A stretch of DNA of 64,000 bases from Riptortus pedestris. Its lineage: Eukaryota > Arthropoda > Insecta > Hemiptera > Alydidae. The translations under genes and the position numbers were made by a program. The notes under the pieces are model-generated. The model was not told the DNA's origin and did no database searches. It saw only the letters and a list, made by a program, of their open reading frames with translations. Location of the stretch: positions 192,796,501-192,860,500 of the forward strand of contig CM032229.1 in assembly GCA_019009955.1 (NCBI GenBank). Reading direction: 5' to 3'. This document shows, in pieces, positions 44,940 through 56,489 of this stretch; the stretch's first letter is position 1; every line of letters starts with the position of its first letter.

Positions 44940-45169
44940 CAGGGTCTTTCAAAAAGAATGAACCGATTTCATTAAGCTATATCTTATTAACAGACAGTAA
45001 TACAAGATTGCAATAAAGGCACATGTATTTAACCGTGTTGAAGTTTTATGGTGTCATCATCATCATCATGTTCCATTTGCATCATCGCTTATATGATTGC
45101 TTCTTCTATTACTGCCTGTTAATAAGATATAGCTTAATGAAATCGGTTCATTCTTTTCGACAGACCCTG
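44940..45169. mobile_element. Mariner-type MITE (230 bp), TA target duplication
   Basis: Long terminal inverted repeats (about 66 bp) start CAGGGTCTTTCAAAAAGAATG and end CATTCTTTTCGACAGACCCTG, with TA on each side. The paralogous LINE 3' UTR at 45892-46163 shows the empty site with a single TA at the same place, which confirms the ends. The centre has a (CAT)n run and no ORF. Confidence 0.9.
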
Positions 45170-45349
45170 TATTTATTCTTTCATGTACACCTTGATTTTG
45201 TACTTTATTTATATAGTATGGAAAATATTCCTTAAATATCTTGAGTGTTTTTGACAAATTAATAAATAATTGTTTTTGTTGATGTATTTAATTTTTGTTT
45301 CTGAGCGATATTGATGTATATAGGCATAACTGTGTAGAAAATATATATT

Positions 45350-45790
45350 TTAAGAGGTCATCATGATCTGCTGACTAGGCCTTGTAGTTGCAACCATTGT
45401 GTTGCCGCAACCATTGTGTATGGTGCAGCTACCTCTTTTAATATTACTATACTCAGCCAAATCCATAAGATGCTGCATGTCTTCACAATAGAGTTTTCTA
45501 GGCCTGTCTCTTGCCCTATAACCAAGAATCTTACCTTCAAATATATTAGTAATGAAGTCGTCTTATGATAATAGCCCAACAAGTTTCACTCTCCTTTTTT
45601 CCTCAGCCTTGATAAGACTTTTGTTCTCACTTTTCTCATTTAGAACTTCCATGTTGGATTTTTTTTAGTCCAACTTGATCTAGTGATTCTACGGCAGATC
45701 CACATTTCCATTGCTTCCAATCTATTGTATTCCCTTTTGTGGAGAGTCCAACTTTCGCTCCCGTAAAGCAGGCTTGCTCAATGTGGCTGC
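45350..45790 (-). pseudogene. LINE ORF2 carboxy-terminal pseudogene
   Basis: Reading leftward in broken frames: KVGLSTKGNTIDWKQWKCGS (near 45740-45680), SRLRKKGE, then a frame with TTSLLIYLKVRFLVIG or, shifted, NIFEGKILGYRARDRPRKLY. The end is VATTRPSQQIMMTS and a stop. The motif order (CG.ETW-like, then GH..R-[D]...EGK..G.R.RGRPR) is typical of the region after the reverse transcriptase in arthropod LINEs, possibly RTE- or CR1-like. Several frameshifts; dead. Confidence 0.6.
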
Positions 45791-45891
45791 TCTTTTATTT
45801 AAATAATACATTTTGTTAGGAACGATGATGTAGACTGCCAGATCTTATTCGAAATATTTTGTTTCAACTCCTAAAGATTATTAGTCTCAAT

Positions 45892-46163
45892 TTTTTATTT
45901 ATTTGGTTTATGGTCCACATCGTTGCTGATCGGCAAAATCTCTGTTTAGGGGGTAGTTAGAATAATATATTGATTCCTTCATCTACACCATGGTTGTACT
46001 TTATTTATATAGTATGGAAAATATTCCTCTTAAATATCTGTGTTTTTGGACAAATTAATAAATAATTGTTTTTTTGGATGTATTTAATTTTTTGTTTCTG
46101 TGCTGAGCGATATTGATGTATATAGGCATAACTGTGTAGAAAATATTTATTTTAAGAGGTAGG
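45892..46163 (-). mobile_element. LINE 3' UTR, second copy (empty MITE site)
   Basis: Collinear with 44859-45365: GGTCCACATCG, TCTCTGTTTAGGGGGTAGTT, TTTATATAGTATGGAAAATA, GATATTGATGTATATAGGCA. 5' truncated, directly next to the first copy and in the same orientation. Confidence 0.82.
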
Positions 46164-46289
46164 TGGTAGGAATGATATTGTATTTAAATAATAATAGTAC
46201 TTGATTAAGAATAACAAAAAGTCTGTCTTATGTTCTCTCATTTTAGTCATAAAGTCATCCTCTTTTAGAAATGATTCACAAAATAAAGC

Positions 46290-46385
46290 CTCTTGAGGTT
46301 TTACTCATGACGCGATTTTCGAAATTTTTCTTCTAATGTCCATCGATCCTACGAAGGAGATGACGAAAATGAGGTCCGTTCAAAA

Positions 46386-46396
<11 letters not shown>
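46290..46396 (-). mobile_element. Family A 3' part, followed by TA and family B
   Basis: TTGAGGTTTTACTCATGACG, CGATTTTCGAAATTTTTCTTC, GGAGATGACGAAAATGAGG, TCCGTTCAAAACTG, then (TA)n to 46422. The terminal palindrome is lost. Confidence 0.75.
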
Positions 46397-46422
<26 letters not shown>

Positions 46423-46423
<1 letters not shown>

Positions 46424-46945
46424 TAGCTAAAGTACCCGGCTTCGCCCGGGAATTCATTTGAGGCTGAATGAAGATGGTATGTTTTTGGCAAGGCTTTACT
46501 TTCCACAATATTTTTTTTTATTTCCTTGTCCCAGTGTTTAGAATTTATACCCGTCGTTGCTGTGGATTTGTTAATAATAAAATTATTTGTTATTTAAGAC
46601 TTCACTGTCCTCAATATTTTTATATTTCTCGTCCTCTGTGCATGTAGTTTTTTTTATAACGTAATGGACCATATAATTCATAATCCTAGAAAGTATTCTA
46701 TCTTCCAAACCACGTATGAATAAGTCCCTTTCCCTTCATGCGGTACAATGTCCAACGGTGACAGCTGTTTTAGGTACGTCATAGCCGCTATTAAAATACT
46801 CTTTCATAAGTCTCGATTGTAAACTGTGTATTCATATTGGTTTTCAGTAAAGTATATCATAATACATTAACGGAGCAGAGTTAATAAATACCAGAAATAC
46901 CTGGGTGCACCTACCTAGCGTTTATTCTTGTAAATTATTTATTTA
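46423..46945 (-). mobile_element. Family B 3' portion, inserted in a family A microsatellite
   Basis: CTAGCTAAAGTACCCGGCTT then CGCCCGGGAATTC (3' hairpin), the 3' module, and an extra segment (GACAGCTGTTTTAGGTACGT) shared with 49.2-49.8 kb. Its head is missing; family A sequence resumes at about 46975. Confidence 0.75.
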
Positions 46946-46974
46946 TGATAATTAAATCATTATTATTTAATCAG

Positions 46975-48153
46975 ATCAAGTTCATCAAGTTAGATTTGAG
47001 GAGGAATTTCAAAAATTCTCAATATCTCTGTTATTATGCGCCTGATCGAAAAATCTTATTGAACCAGTATTATTACGAATGAAATGTTCTATAAATATTG
47101 TTATATACATTTATTCTCTATCTTTAATATTAACGGAGGTTTTTGTATTTTTTAGTTTTCAGCCTTCAGTAAAGCCCCACTTCTACTCATGTCATATTAG
47201 GAAAAAGCTATTATATCATGAACTACTTTATTGCAAGCCTTAATACCAAATATTATTTTCATTGAATGTTTACTGTGTGAGATACATGCAAATACGTTGT
47301 GTGATGATGTCATCAATTAAAATTTAGCAGTTGTGTATCGAAAATATTTATTCCCTACTTCCATAACGTACTCCATATTTAACGGTATCATTACACGCTA
47401 AAGATCATTTAAGTTAGTGGCTGAAATATGGGGGGGGGGGTTTATAGGGGGAAATTTTGAAAATTCAAAAAAAATCTCTTATTATGGGCCATATTGCAAA
47501 ATGTTATAGAAACAATTTTGTTAGGCTATTGATGCTCTACAATTGTTGCTTTATACATTTTTTCATAGCCAAGTTTATGTGAGTTTGTAAGGAATCTGAC
47601 ATTGCATTACATAAACCCATCACAAATGACCATTTTATATTCTGAATAATGCCAGCACAAAGCACATTAAGATTATTATTTATGAATGCTTAAATGTCTA
47701 GTTTTTACCTTTAAATAAGAGTTTTATCCAGTTTGGAGTTAAGTCACCATGTGCTCTAGTATTTTAGTAGATAACGCTGATGGATTTTTATAATAACATT
47801 CACAGCCTAAATAAGTCTATACACTAATTAATATTACAGATTAATTTAGATATATTTAAATTTTGAGTCGAGTCGATTGTTGGTGAGCCCAAATTAAATT
47901 CTTGTTAGTGATTTGGTTGTGGGAATTGGCATCTCTCTCAGCTTCCACTGCCTATTGTTGTAGCTGCAACAAGTTATTTACAACTTTCTAGTTTTCAGCC
48001 TTCAATAATCCCCCTTCCTCCACAACCCTTTTATTATAGGGTTTTTTTGTTTTTTTTTACATAGAAATAGGGAATATGTGATGAGATGAGATCACTAGTG
48101 TGTTATACCAGCCTGTGGGGAAATTTACTCAGTTTATGCAGCCTCTGTGTGAC
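46975..48153 (-). mobile_element. Family A, core and 5' part, old and enlarged
   Basis: AGATCAAGTTCATC, CTCAATATCTCTGTTATTAT, TATACATTTATTCTCTATC, CTTCAGTAAAGCCCCACTTC, and a decayed 5' end GGGGAAATTTACTCAGTTTA then TGCAGCCTCTGTGTGACA. Probably the continuation of the 46290-46396 copy. Confidence 0.6.
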
Positions 48154-48570
48154 AAAATTTATTTTTAGTTCACGGCATTCAAAAGCCACCTAAAATTGAT
48201 TTTAAGATTGATAACTTATTCCCAAGAAATTTTTAAGAGTAGGATTAAACTGTGTAGTTCACTGATTTAAAATAGTTTGTGAGAAGTGTATTATTGAAGA
48301 ATTGTCGTTATAATTTTCTGTCAATATTCTAAATAAATACTTGTATCTATATAATGTTACTTGTCATTATCTTATCTGTGGGGTTTGAGATAAGGCTAAG
48401 ACAGCAGTGTTTGATATGAATGACTCGCAAAGACTTGCAGCTGTGTCTTCTCCGTTGCTTCGAATTCCTTCGCAAGCGCAGAGGTAATCCTTCCCGCCGT
48501 TAAGCCCACATCTCCTTTATCAAACCAATTCTCGCCCCCCCCCCCACCCCAGTTCCAAAATTTTAATATA

Positions 48571-48806
48571 AAGGGTCATTCAAAAAGAATGGTCTGATTT
48601 TAAAGCTTTTTGGTGCTTTACACCAGCATAGCAGCAGAACACGCTGTGATGCGCTGTTGCAAATGGAACATGATGATGATGATGATGACGACACCATAAA
48701 ACTTCAACACCAGTTAAATACATGTGCCTTTATTGCAATCTTGTATTACTGTCTGATAATAAGACATAGCTTAATGAAATCGGTTCATTCTTTTTGAAAG
48801 ACCCTG
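48571..48806. mobile_element. Mariner-type MITE, second copy (236 bp)
   Basis: The centre and right end are the inverted equivalent of the 44.9-kb MITE (ACATGTGCCTTTATTGCAAT, CATAGCTTAATGAAATCGG, TCATTCTTTTTGAAAGACCC). The left end (AAGGGTCATTCAAAAAGAATG then GTCTGATTTTAAAGC) diverges after about 21 bp. TA on both sides. Confidence 0.8.
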
Positions 48807-49035
48807 TATAATTGTTGCAGTGAGTTAATACTGCTAATATTAATATTACTAAATTATTTTAGCTTGTTTCATTGCTCAAGCACATGCTATAATATGTGGC
48901 TCAGCTAAAAAATATTATCCTGTGTAAATTTATAGAATACATATAATAATAGTAATAAATATTAATAAAGAATAAAATCTAATTGCTTACTTGCTTCACC
49001 TCCACTTCATTTCTGTGTGTTTTGTTTTAACTGAT

Positions 49036-49166
49036 TTCTCTCTTAAGGGAAATCAGTTATTAAGGTTTGTACTCATGTCGCGATTTTGGAAAATTTCCTC
49101 AAATCTCCATGGATCCTACCCAGGAGATGATGAAAATTAGGTCTGTTCAAACTGTGTGGGTGTGTG

Positions 49167-49168
<2 letters not shown>
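49036..49168 (-). mobile_element. Family A 3' part
   Basis: CTTAAGGGAAATCAGTTATT, CGATTTTGGAAAATTTCCTC, ATGGATCCTACCCAGGAGAT, then a GTGTGTG/(TA)n microsatellite to 49228. Confidence 0.75.
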
Positions 49169-49228
<60 letters not shown>

Positions 49229-49229
<1 letters not shown>

Positions 49230-49760
49230 TAGCTAAGTTACACGGTTTCACCCGGGAATTTATTTGAGGCTGAATGATGATAGCACTTTTTTGGTAAGGC
49301 TTTACTTTGCTCAGTATTTTGATATTTCCCTGTCCCAGTGTTTATGTTTATACAAGTTGTTGCTGTGGATTGGTTAATAATAAAATTATTTGTTATGTCC
49401 TCAATATTTTATATTTCCCGTCTCTTGTGGATGTAGTTTCTTTTATAACTTTATGAACCATATAATTCATAATCATAGAAAGCATTCCATCTTCTAAACC
49501 ATGTATGAATAAAAGTTACTTTTCCTTGATGCGGTACAAAGCCCAACGGTGACAGCTGTTTTAGGTACGTAATAACCGCTATTAAAAATACTCTTTTGTA
49601 GGTCTCGATTGAAACTGTTTATTCATATTAGTACATAGCGTGTTCAGTAAAGTACATAATATTTTAATGGAGCAGAGTTAATAAATAACAGAAATAATTG
49701 GGTGCGCCTCCCCAGTGTTCATCCATTTAAATTATTTATATATGATTATTAAACAAATTC
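49229..49760 (-). mobile_element. Family B 3' portion
   Basis: CTAGCTAAGTTACACGGTTT then CACCCGGGAATTT, the 3' module, and the CAACGGTGACAGCTGTTTTA segment shared with the copy at 46.4 kb. It arises from the microsatellite end of a family A fragment, the same arrangement as at 46.3-46.4 kb. Confidence 0.75.
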
Positions 49761-51348
49761 ACATTCCTGAGAATAATACTACATTATTAAAAGTATAAGC
49801 ATCAATTATCATGTAATCATAGACTAATATGAAATTGGCAAGGCAGTGGCAGAACTGATAGGACAAAGGAAGTTACCCCCACCCCCCTAGGCTCAGAGGT
49901 ACCAACTCATTTAGGGTCACAAAATCCTGTAATACATTAAATTATATTAAATAATCTGTTACATTATCTTCACAATACTAAAAAATTTTGTTCACATAAT
50001 TTGGACGTTTTAATTAATAAAGCATTAAATACACTTAATGGCAAACTGGCATTTCTCATGAATTAATGTTTGGAAGATGAGAAGGGGGGGGGGGATGCAG
50101 TATACTTTACTTTGTGCAATCTGTTACTGGCATTAATTAAATAACATAGGTTTGAATTATTAATGATAAAATATTGACATAGAATAAATTTATCCAAGTT
50201 TATAAATCGACACTTCTAAAATTTATAATTAAAGTCGTTTTTAAAAAAAAAAGTAAAAATAAAATCACTTGATTATTTAAAACAACACTTCTAAAATTTA
50301 TAATTAAAGACATTATTAAATGAAAGTAAAACCACTTGATTATTTTTTATTTATTTATTTATTGTGGAGCGTTCGCTGTGAGGCGATATTGCTCATCAAA
50401 AAACAATGAATATAAACAAAATAAAAAAAGTAACAGAAAAAAATTAAACAATACAAGTAGAACACAACAAACTAAGAACTCAACCAAAAAACAAAATGCA
50501 ACCAAAGAGACAAATAACACACAAATCGACAAATTAAAAAAATAAATAAATGAAAACGAAACATTAAATTCAAAAACAAAAAAAATATCTTTTAAAGAAA
50601 CTAGTAATATAATATAATGGAGCAAAAGGAATTTAATATAATTGAGATTTAGATAAAATGTTTATTTTGGCATCCAAAAATGTTGTAAAAATAAAAATGT
50701 GAAACTTAAATTAAAAATATATCAGATTTTTGAATAGATGTGTATAGTCTATAAATGTTTAAGAATAGTATTTAAAAGAGCACTTCTAGTCTAGAATTAA
50801 TAATTACAAAATGGTGTTATTGATTTCCTGTAATGGAAATGTGCTATAAATGCTTGGCAATGAAATCCATTGTCTATTCCCTATAGAAATCATGTATATT
50901 AAGTGAAATAGCTCTGAGCTAATATAAAGTTTTCTCTGATTGAGTAAAAAGGAAGTCGATAGTTAGACTAGTGGTGAGAAATTGTTGAATGATTCTATTT
51001 TAAAACTTCAGTATAGAGTTGGCTTGTAACAAGATTTATTCTCTGATAAAATTCCTCATTCCACTTTTTCTTCCCTCCTCCCATTTAAGTAGGTGAAATT
51101 AATTTTTCATTTGTTATTCAAGGAGTTCTGTACACCGTCACAATGAAACTTAATTCACAAAACTCACTAGGAACTAGATTAAGTTTGTATAATCTAATCA
51201 TTATTATTCTTATTATAGTGAGATTATATTTTTAAAACTCACAGTTTGGAAAATCTTCATTCTAAAGTAAATACACCGTTTACTGTCATTTGTCGGTTGA
51301 AATGTATATATTTTTTCAGTTTGTATTGTAAACTTTAGAGACTTTTAG
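49761..51348. other. AT-rich DNA, no gene; possible short retroelement tail at 50344
   Basis: No coding signature. At 50344-50395 (TTTA)n followed by TGGAGCGTTCGCTGTGAGGC resembles 3172-3226. A purine-rich tract of AACAAA/AAAAT type follows. Confidence 0.4.
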
Positions 51349-52183
51349 CCTGATCTAGCTGATATATTAGCAAAAAAGCAGCTCAAGATACAAAAATAAT
51401 CTCAAGAACTCTCTCTTGCACCACTCTCATGCATTAAAAAAGACTTAGGTGCCGACACAATACATAAGTGGAACAGAGAATGGACGACATGTAACAAATC
51501 TTACAGCTTACATCAATACATACCAAATATAACTCACAACAACTACAGCACAATTAAGAGTCACCATCACAAATGCACACAATTTCTAACGGAACATGGA
51601 CAGGCAGGACATTATTTAACAAGATTTAAAATTCAAGACAATGACAAATGTACTTGCGACTCACAGACAACACAAACGTTTTTACATATACTTTATGACT
51701 GTTCAACATTTACTTAAAATAGATCAAATTTAATAGTGAGCTTAATTTTAAAAAGAGGTAATTGGCCAGAACCACCTCATATTATATTTAATGAATATAA
51801 TAAAGAACTTATAAAGTTTATCAAAAGTATAGATATGGATGTAGCAAAAATACATTAGAATGTAAAGTTGATTGTGAGGAATGGGAATTATAATTCAATA
51901 TATTTACCTTACATAGACTCGCAAATTAAACATCGGTTCAGTTTAACTTTAATTGATTTTTTTTTTCATTTCATTTATTAATTTTATTTGTAATATTCTT
52001 ACTTATTTTAATGTGTTAATTCTTATTTTGTATATTATATTTGATTAGATGGTTGATTAACGTGTATATATTGTAAAATAAAAATTAATTTAGACATAAT
52101 AATACATGTAATATGCCATGTGCCAATGGATCATGTATTGAAATAAATAACTCCTCATAGGGTTACTATGAGAAAAAAAAAAA
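51349..52183 (+). pseudogene. LINE ORF2 end (RNase H tail, Cys motif) with 3' UTR and poly(A)
   Basis: Reads PDLADILAKKQ (end of an RNase H domain, LAD.LAK), then KKDLGADTIHKWNREW, EHGQAGHYLTRFKIQDNDKC and TCDSQTTQTFLHILYDCSTF. The last part matches the GH...YL.RF.I....C.C.....T..H.L..C block at the end of several LINE ORF2 proteins. In-frame stops occur at 51397 and 51715, and the final stop is at 51856-51858. A 3' UTR with ATAACTCCTCATAGGGTTACT and an A-run closes it. 5' truncated, as usual for LINEs. Confidence 0.75.
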
Positions 52184-52194
52184 TGAATGAGAAT

Positions 52195-52655
52195 AATTTT
52201 TATCTCATTCAATCAAATTTTAGTAGTCCAAGAACTTAAGAGGGGGGGGGGGTCACCAGAATATATTTGCATGTATCTCCTTTAGTAAAGGTCTCTTGAA
52301 AAAAAATATTTGGTAATTAAGCTTCGAATAATGTGTTTTTTTTATAACAGAGTATTGTTTATGTAACATGAGTAGAAGTGGGGGTTCGCTGAAGGCTGAA
52401 AACTGAAAAATGCAAATATCTCGGTTAATATTCAAAATAGAGAATAATTGTATTTTACAATATTTATAGTACGTTTAATTTGCAATACGATTGGCAGTAT
52501 TCACTTTTTTGATCTGACTCATAATAAAAAAGATATTTTGAATTTTCGAAAAGCCCCTCCCCCTCCCCCTGATCTGATCTCAGCCATTTACATTCTTGAT
52601 CTTTCTCTTTACATAAAACAAGTAAATATCGAGTTTGGTAATGATTATTCATGTG
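52195..52655 (+). mobile_element. Family A element, internal part
   Basis: TTTTAGTAGTCCAAGAACTT, a G-run, TATATTTGCATGTATCTCC, GTGGGGGTTCGCTGAAGGCT, ATCTCGGTTAATATTCAAAA, C-run, TAAATATCGAGTTTGGTAA. No termini. Confidence 0.7.
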
Positions 52656-53220
52656 GTCCGTTGCTGAACATTATTGTACAAAAAACGTAGTAGTTCATTG
52701 TTTGCACGTCTTTATTTGAAATTCTATTAAAGATCTGTCAATCCTAAAATATAGAAAATCTGAAGTAATTTAATTACACGAGATTCAGGAAATTAGTTAT
52801 AAGTCATAATAAAGTTTAATGATTCATATATTAATTCGTATATAAGTATTTTACATTTCATATTTCCAACTGATAAGCATTCATACTCATACTGTAGTAA
52901 AATCTTTTGGAAAATTGAATTTATTTTATCCAAAGAGTTATTAAAACATTACAATTTCTTTAATTAGTTTCTCAGAATATAATTAGCGGAAACTTAAATA
53001 AAATACCATTGAAAAATCACATCCTTGGCATAATTTTGAAGTGTGCTAGCCTATATGAAGTAGGTTAACCACTTAAATTATTTGATGTGTCAGTATGAGT
53101 GGCTCGAGTCTAACAGTAGAACTAAATCAGATTAGATTTTATCTTTCTTTGAAGCGCCTCAAAAAGTTAATCATATTCAATAAATTACTATTGCTTGTCT
53201 AAAACAATTCCTAATTTATT
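52656..53220. other. No feature recognised
   Basis: AT-rich DNA with scattered stops in all frames. Confidence 0.4.
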
Positions 53221-53378
53221 TAATAGTATTATTTATTAACTTTCAATTTTTACTGCTATGGCTAATTGGTCCGTACAGGCTACCATCTGTATTTTCTATC
53301 CTAGCTAGGACTAAGAATTTTATTTAATGAGCTTGTCACTAAATAAATTCCTATTATCCAGGCAGGAACGAGGTCAGT
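53221..53378 (-). mobile_element. tRNA-derived SINE, diverged, 5' end missing
   Basis: Reverse orientation: TTATTTATTAACTTTC, ACTGCTATGGCTAATTGG, CTATCCTAGCTAGGACTAAG, GAGCTTGTCACTAAATAAAT, then a weak B-box trace. Confidence 0.6.
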
Positions 53379-53392
53379 TTATTTATATATAT

Positions 53393-54219
53393 ATTTGTCT
53401 GTAATGGTCTAGCAGTTGCAATTTTTTTTTGTTCGATTGTTACCAAACTTGATATTTAAACGGTTTATGTAAAGCTAAAGATCGAATGTCTAAAATGCGA
53501 CTATTAAGGGTGGAATTTTGAAAATTCTTAATACTTCCATTATTCAGCGTTAGAACAAAACATTGTATAGGACCAATCTTATTGAAATTTTAATGGTTTA
53601 TAAATGTTGTTCTATTTTTTCTGTATTATGAATATTAACTGAGATATTTGGATTTTAGTTTTTGGCTTTCAGTAAATCCTCATCATGTCATTTTAACAAT
53701 TATATCTTTTATCATGAACCACTTCATTCCGAGGTTAAATACTAAATATGGTTTTCATTGAACTTTTATTTTGTGAGATACAAACAAATTTATTCTGCGA
53801 TGACATCAAAAAATAAGACTAAACGCTCTTGTATGTAAAATATTTATTTGATGTATGCCATACTTTGTATTCAACCGTTTCGGTCAGCAATAAAGGTCAT
53901 ATTTGTTATTGGCTGAAATTAGTGTTGAAATAGAGGGGGAAATTCCAAAATTCAAAATGTTTCTGTTATTATGAGTCTGATCGTAATATGTTACGTATCC
54001 AATCTTATTAAATTATTGATGGTCTACAGCTGTTGTTTTATGCCTTTTATTCATAACTCGAATATTAAGTGAGTTCATACTTTGTTTTTTTAACCTTTAT
54101 TGCCTCCCCTGCCCCCTTCTCATCGGGCTTTTACATAGAAATAGAGAATTAATCGTGAGATGAGATCGGTAGTCTGTTGTGGAAATCTGCTTAGTTTACG
54201 CAGCCCCTGCATGACGGAC
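53393..54219 (-). mobile_element. Family A element, 3' block missing (about 827 bp)
   Basis: TTTGTCTGTAATGGTCTAGC, AAGCTAAAGATCGAATG, TTGAAAATTCTTAATACTTC, and an intact 5' end GGAAATCTGCTTAGTTTACG then CAGCCCCTGCATGACGGAC. Confidence 0.75.
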
Positions 54220-54515
54220 TTTGATCCCATCTCAAAATCACCATTCCACCCGGTCCAATTTCATCTTCATCCAATAATAAACTTACATGAATTATATTTG
54301 AAACATTTATATATTTTTTTAATGAGCAGTTACTTGTTTTGCCATGGTGGCAATCTTGAGGCTGTCTTTGGTTGCATCGATTGAGTTCTTTTTGGAGCTG
54401 CTATGATATGTGTGTAGCGACCCAAATCCATCTGATGATGTTTGAACTGTCTAAATTATTTGTGGACAACCATTGGCCTGCGAGACATTTTGAAAAAACC
54501 AATTAAAAAAAAATA

Positions 54516-54707
54516 GGAGAGATTTGTGTGTTGGGCAGTACTTATGAATGCCAACAGTTCTTTTCAATGATAAAAGTTAATAAATCAAAACATTGTACAA
54601 CGCTGACTGACAATAATTTGGAAAATTCTTCACGTCTTTGTGTCATTGGAATTAATCCAAACGTCGATGGATTAGTTTACCAAATTCAAGCTCAAGTGTC
54701 TAATTGA
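54516..54707 (+). pseudogene. hAT transposase, carboxy-terminal dimerisation-domain relic
   Basis: An open stretch reads GEICVLGSTYECQQFFSMIK, then VNKSKHCTTLTDNNLENSSR and INPNVDGLV. This matches the hATC dimerisation region of GTF2IRD2/ZBED-like hAT transposases (GSTY.CEQ.FS.M..NKSK.R..LTD..L). It terminates at 54705-54707 as expected for a carboxy end. Upstream sequence is too degraded to follow; no terminal repeats identified. Confidence 0.72.
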
Positions 54708-54899
54708 TTTCAGTGTTACAGTTTAACTTTCGTTGTTTGTAATAATTTCAAATTTTACGATTTAATTATAATGTACCTATTTTTTTTTTTTTCGTTTCAT
54801 TTTGTTATTTTAATAAATTGTATTATAATTGCATTGCCATATGACTTCATGTCTGATATATATCGTTAAAAGTTAAGAACACTACTTTGAAATATACTA

Positions 54900-55130
54900 C
54901 ATTTAAAAGCGGCCTGCGAACATATTTGCAGACTGAAGTTTGGCCCGCAACATGTCCAAGGTTGCCCGTACCTGCTCTGATAGTGACTTGCTAGCCCGCC
55001 ATCTTCCCCTATGTCCAATGATCGTAGATTTTAATACATTTGTGATGAAATATTTGTCTCTTAAGATATGCTTAAAAAGCTTCATACTCCTTTTGTCCAG
55101 GGACTTGATAAGACTCTTATTCATTTAGTC
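54900..55130 (-). pseudogene. LINE ORF2 carboxy-terminal fragment
   Basis: Open leftward from about 55124: KSLIKSLDKRSMKLFKHILR, IIGHRGRWRASKSLSEQVRA. This fits the K.L...R..K.FGH..R...EG..G.RGR.R pattern seen after LINE reverse transcriptases. 73 codons, no other domain. Confidence 0.5.
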
Positions 55131-55790
55131 TATTTAGACACCCACATACTCATACTTAGGAATCTAAGAATCTAAAACATTATTAACTAGTTTTCTTTAA
55201 TTTTTTTGTATTATGAAAGAAAAAAGCATAATGTATTATACATGTAATAAAATGAAGTAACAGAGATACAAAAATTGTATGGAAACATTATTAAATTAAA
55301 TATAAATTAATAAGGAAAAGGTAAATTGGCTTCCCTCTCCTAAATTTTATTTTAAAAAATACCCTTTCTGAAATTAAATCTGATTCCTTTGTGAATGTGA
55401 AATTGAGAGAGCTTAATCGAATAACTCGTGGCAGAGGTAATCCATTTTCCTTCTCAGCAGTAACTACTTTGTCTTTGTTGAAACCTATCTTTTCTTTTTC
55501 TACCAGCTCAACTTTTGCGTGGTCAGCCTTGATAAATAAATTTTCAGTCGAGGAAATTGGTTATGTTTTGGCCTCGAGAGATTTATAACCTTTAAATATA
55601 AATGTTGCATCAATTAGTATTAGTGTTACAAAGTACCATTAATAAATAGATAAATTTTAAAAAAAATACGAAACAAATGTTATAGTAATAGAACATTATC
55701 CAGTCTGGCCAACTCCATGAGGAATTCAAATTATTTTCCAAGGAGTGCTTAATTATACATAATTATTATTTACTTGTGATAAAAAAAATG
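55131..55790. other. No feature recognised
   Basis: AT-rich DNA. A 65-codon open frame at 55391-55588 has no motif I recognise and no supporting signals. Confidence 0.4.
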
Positions 55791-55794
55791 TTAT

Positions 55795-55965
55795 TTATTA
55801 AAGTCCACTTTGCACTCTTTGGCTAATTACTAATTGGGAATAAGGATTTTATTATTGAGTTTGTCACTAAATAAATTCTTCTAGCTGGGTTCGAACTCAC
55901 ACTTCTAGGTTTACTGAATGAGATTAAGACCAACACTTTAACTCACATGTATGACCTTTCCACCC
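55795..55965 (-). mobile_element. tRNA-derived SINE with internal deletion
   Basis: Reverse orientation: TATTAAAGTCCACTTTGCA, GGCTAATTACTAATTGGG, GTCACTAAATAAATTC, GGGTTCGAACTCACAC (B box), ACACTTTAACTCACATG (A-box region). The GCTAGAAAAGGGTGG part is deleted. Confidence 0.7.
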
Positions 55966-56007
55966 TTATAATATATATTATTTTTAACTATTGCTTTTTT
56001 TCTCCTG

Positions 56008-56300
56008 CTAGTTACCCTATGAGGAGTTATTTATTTGAATATATGTTACATGTACATTTGTCATTGTCTTGAATTTTAAATCTTGTTAAATAATGTCCTG
56101 CCTGTCCATGTTCCGTTAGAAATTGTGTGCATTTGTGATGGAGACATTGTGTTGTAGTTGTTGTGAGTTATATTTGGTATGTATTGATGTAAGCTGTAAG
56201 ATTTGTTACATGTCGTCCATTCTCTGTTCCACTTATGTATTGTGTCGGTACGTAAGCCTTTTTTAATGTATGAGAGTGGTACGAGAGAGAATTCTGGGAT
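56008..56300 (-). pseudogene. LINE ORF2 end, second copy, with deleted 3' UTR
   Basis: Inverted copy of 51420-51650 (CGTCCATTCTCTGTTCCACT, GTCCTGCCTGTCCATGTTCC) joined by deletion to the last 40 bp of the 3' UTR (AGTTACCCTATGAGGAGTTA). Coding frames are broken. Confidence 0.72.
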
Positions 56301-56315
56301 ACATATGTATATGGG

Positions 56316-56319
<4 letters not shown>

Positions 56320-56368
<49 letters not shown>
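56320..56368. repeat. (TA)n microsatellite
   Basis: Pure TA between inverted pieces of the same LINE family. Confidence 0.95.
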
Positions 56369-56371
<3 letters not shown>

Positions 56372-56470
56372 AAAATAAAAATGAATTTAAACATAATCAT
56401 CCACGTAATATGCCATGTGGCAATGGAACATGTATTCAAATAAATAACTCCTCATAGGGTTACTAGCAGT
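56369..56470 (+). mobile_element. LINE 3' UTR end fragment
   Basis: TTGTAAAATAAAAATGAATT, TAATATGCCATGTGGCAATG, ATAACTCCTCATAGGGTTAC, matching 52073-52170 on the same strand. Confidence 0.8.
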
Positions 56471-56489
56471 AGAAGAAAAGAAAAAACTT

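Larger units (their letters stand above)
44859..45860 (-). mobile_element. LINE fragment, ORF2 end and 3' UTR, carrying a MITE
   Basis: On the - strand the coding end (to the stop at 45350-45352) is followed by a 3' UTR reaching an (AAATAAAATAA) tail at 44859. The 3' UTR contains a 230-bp MITE (44940-45169). A second copy of the same 3' UTR at 45892-46163 lacks the MITE. Confidence 0.78.
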
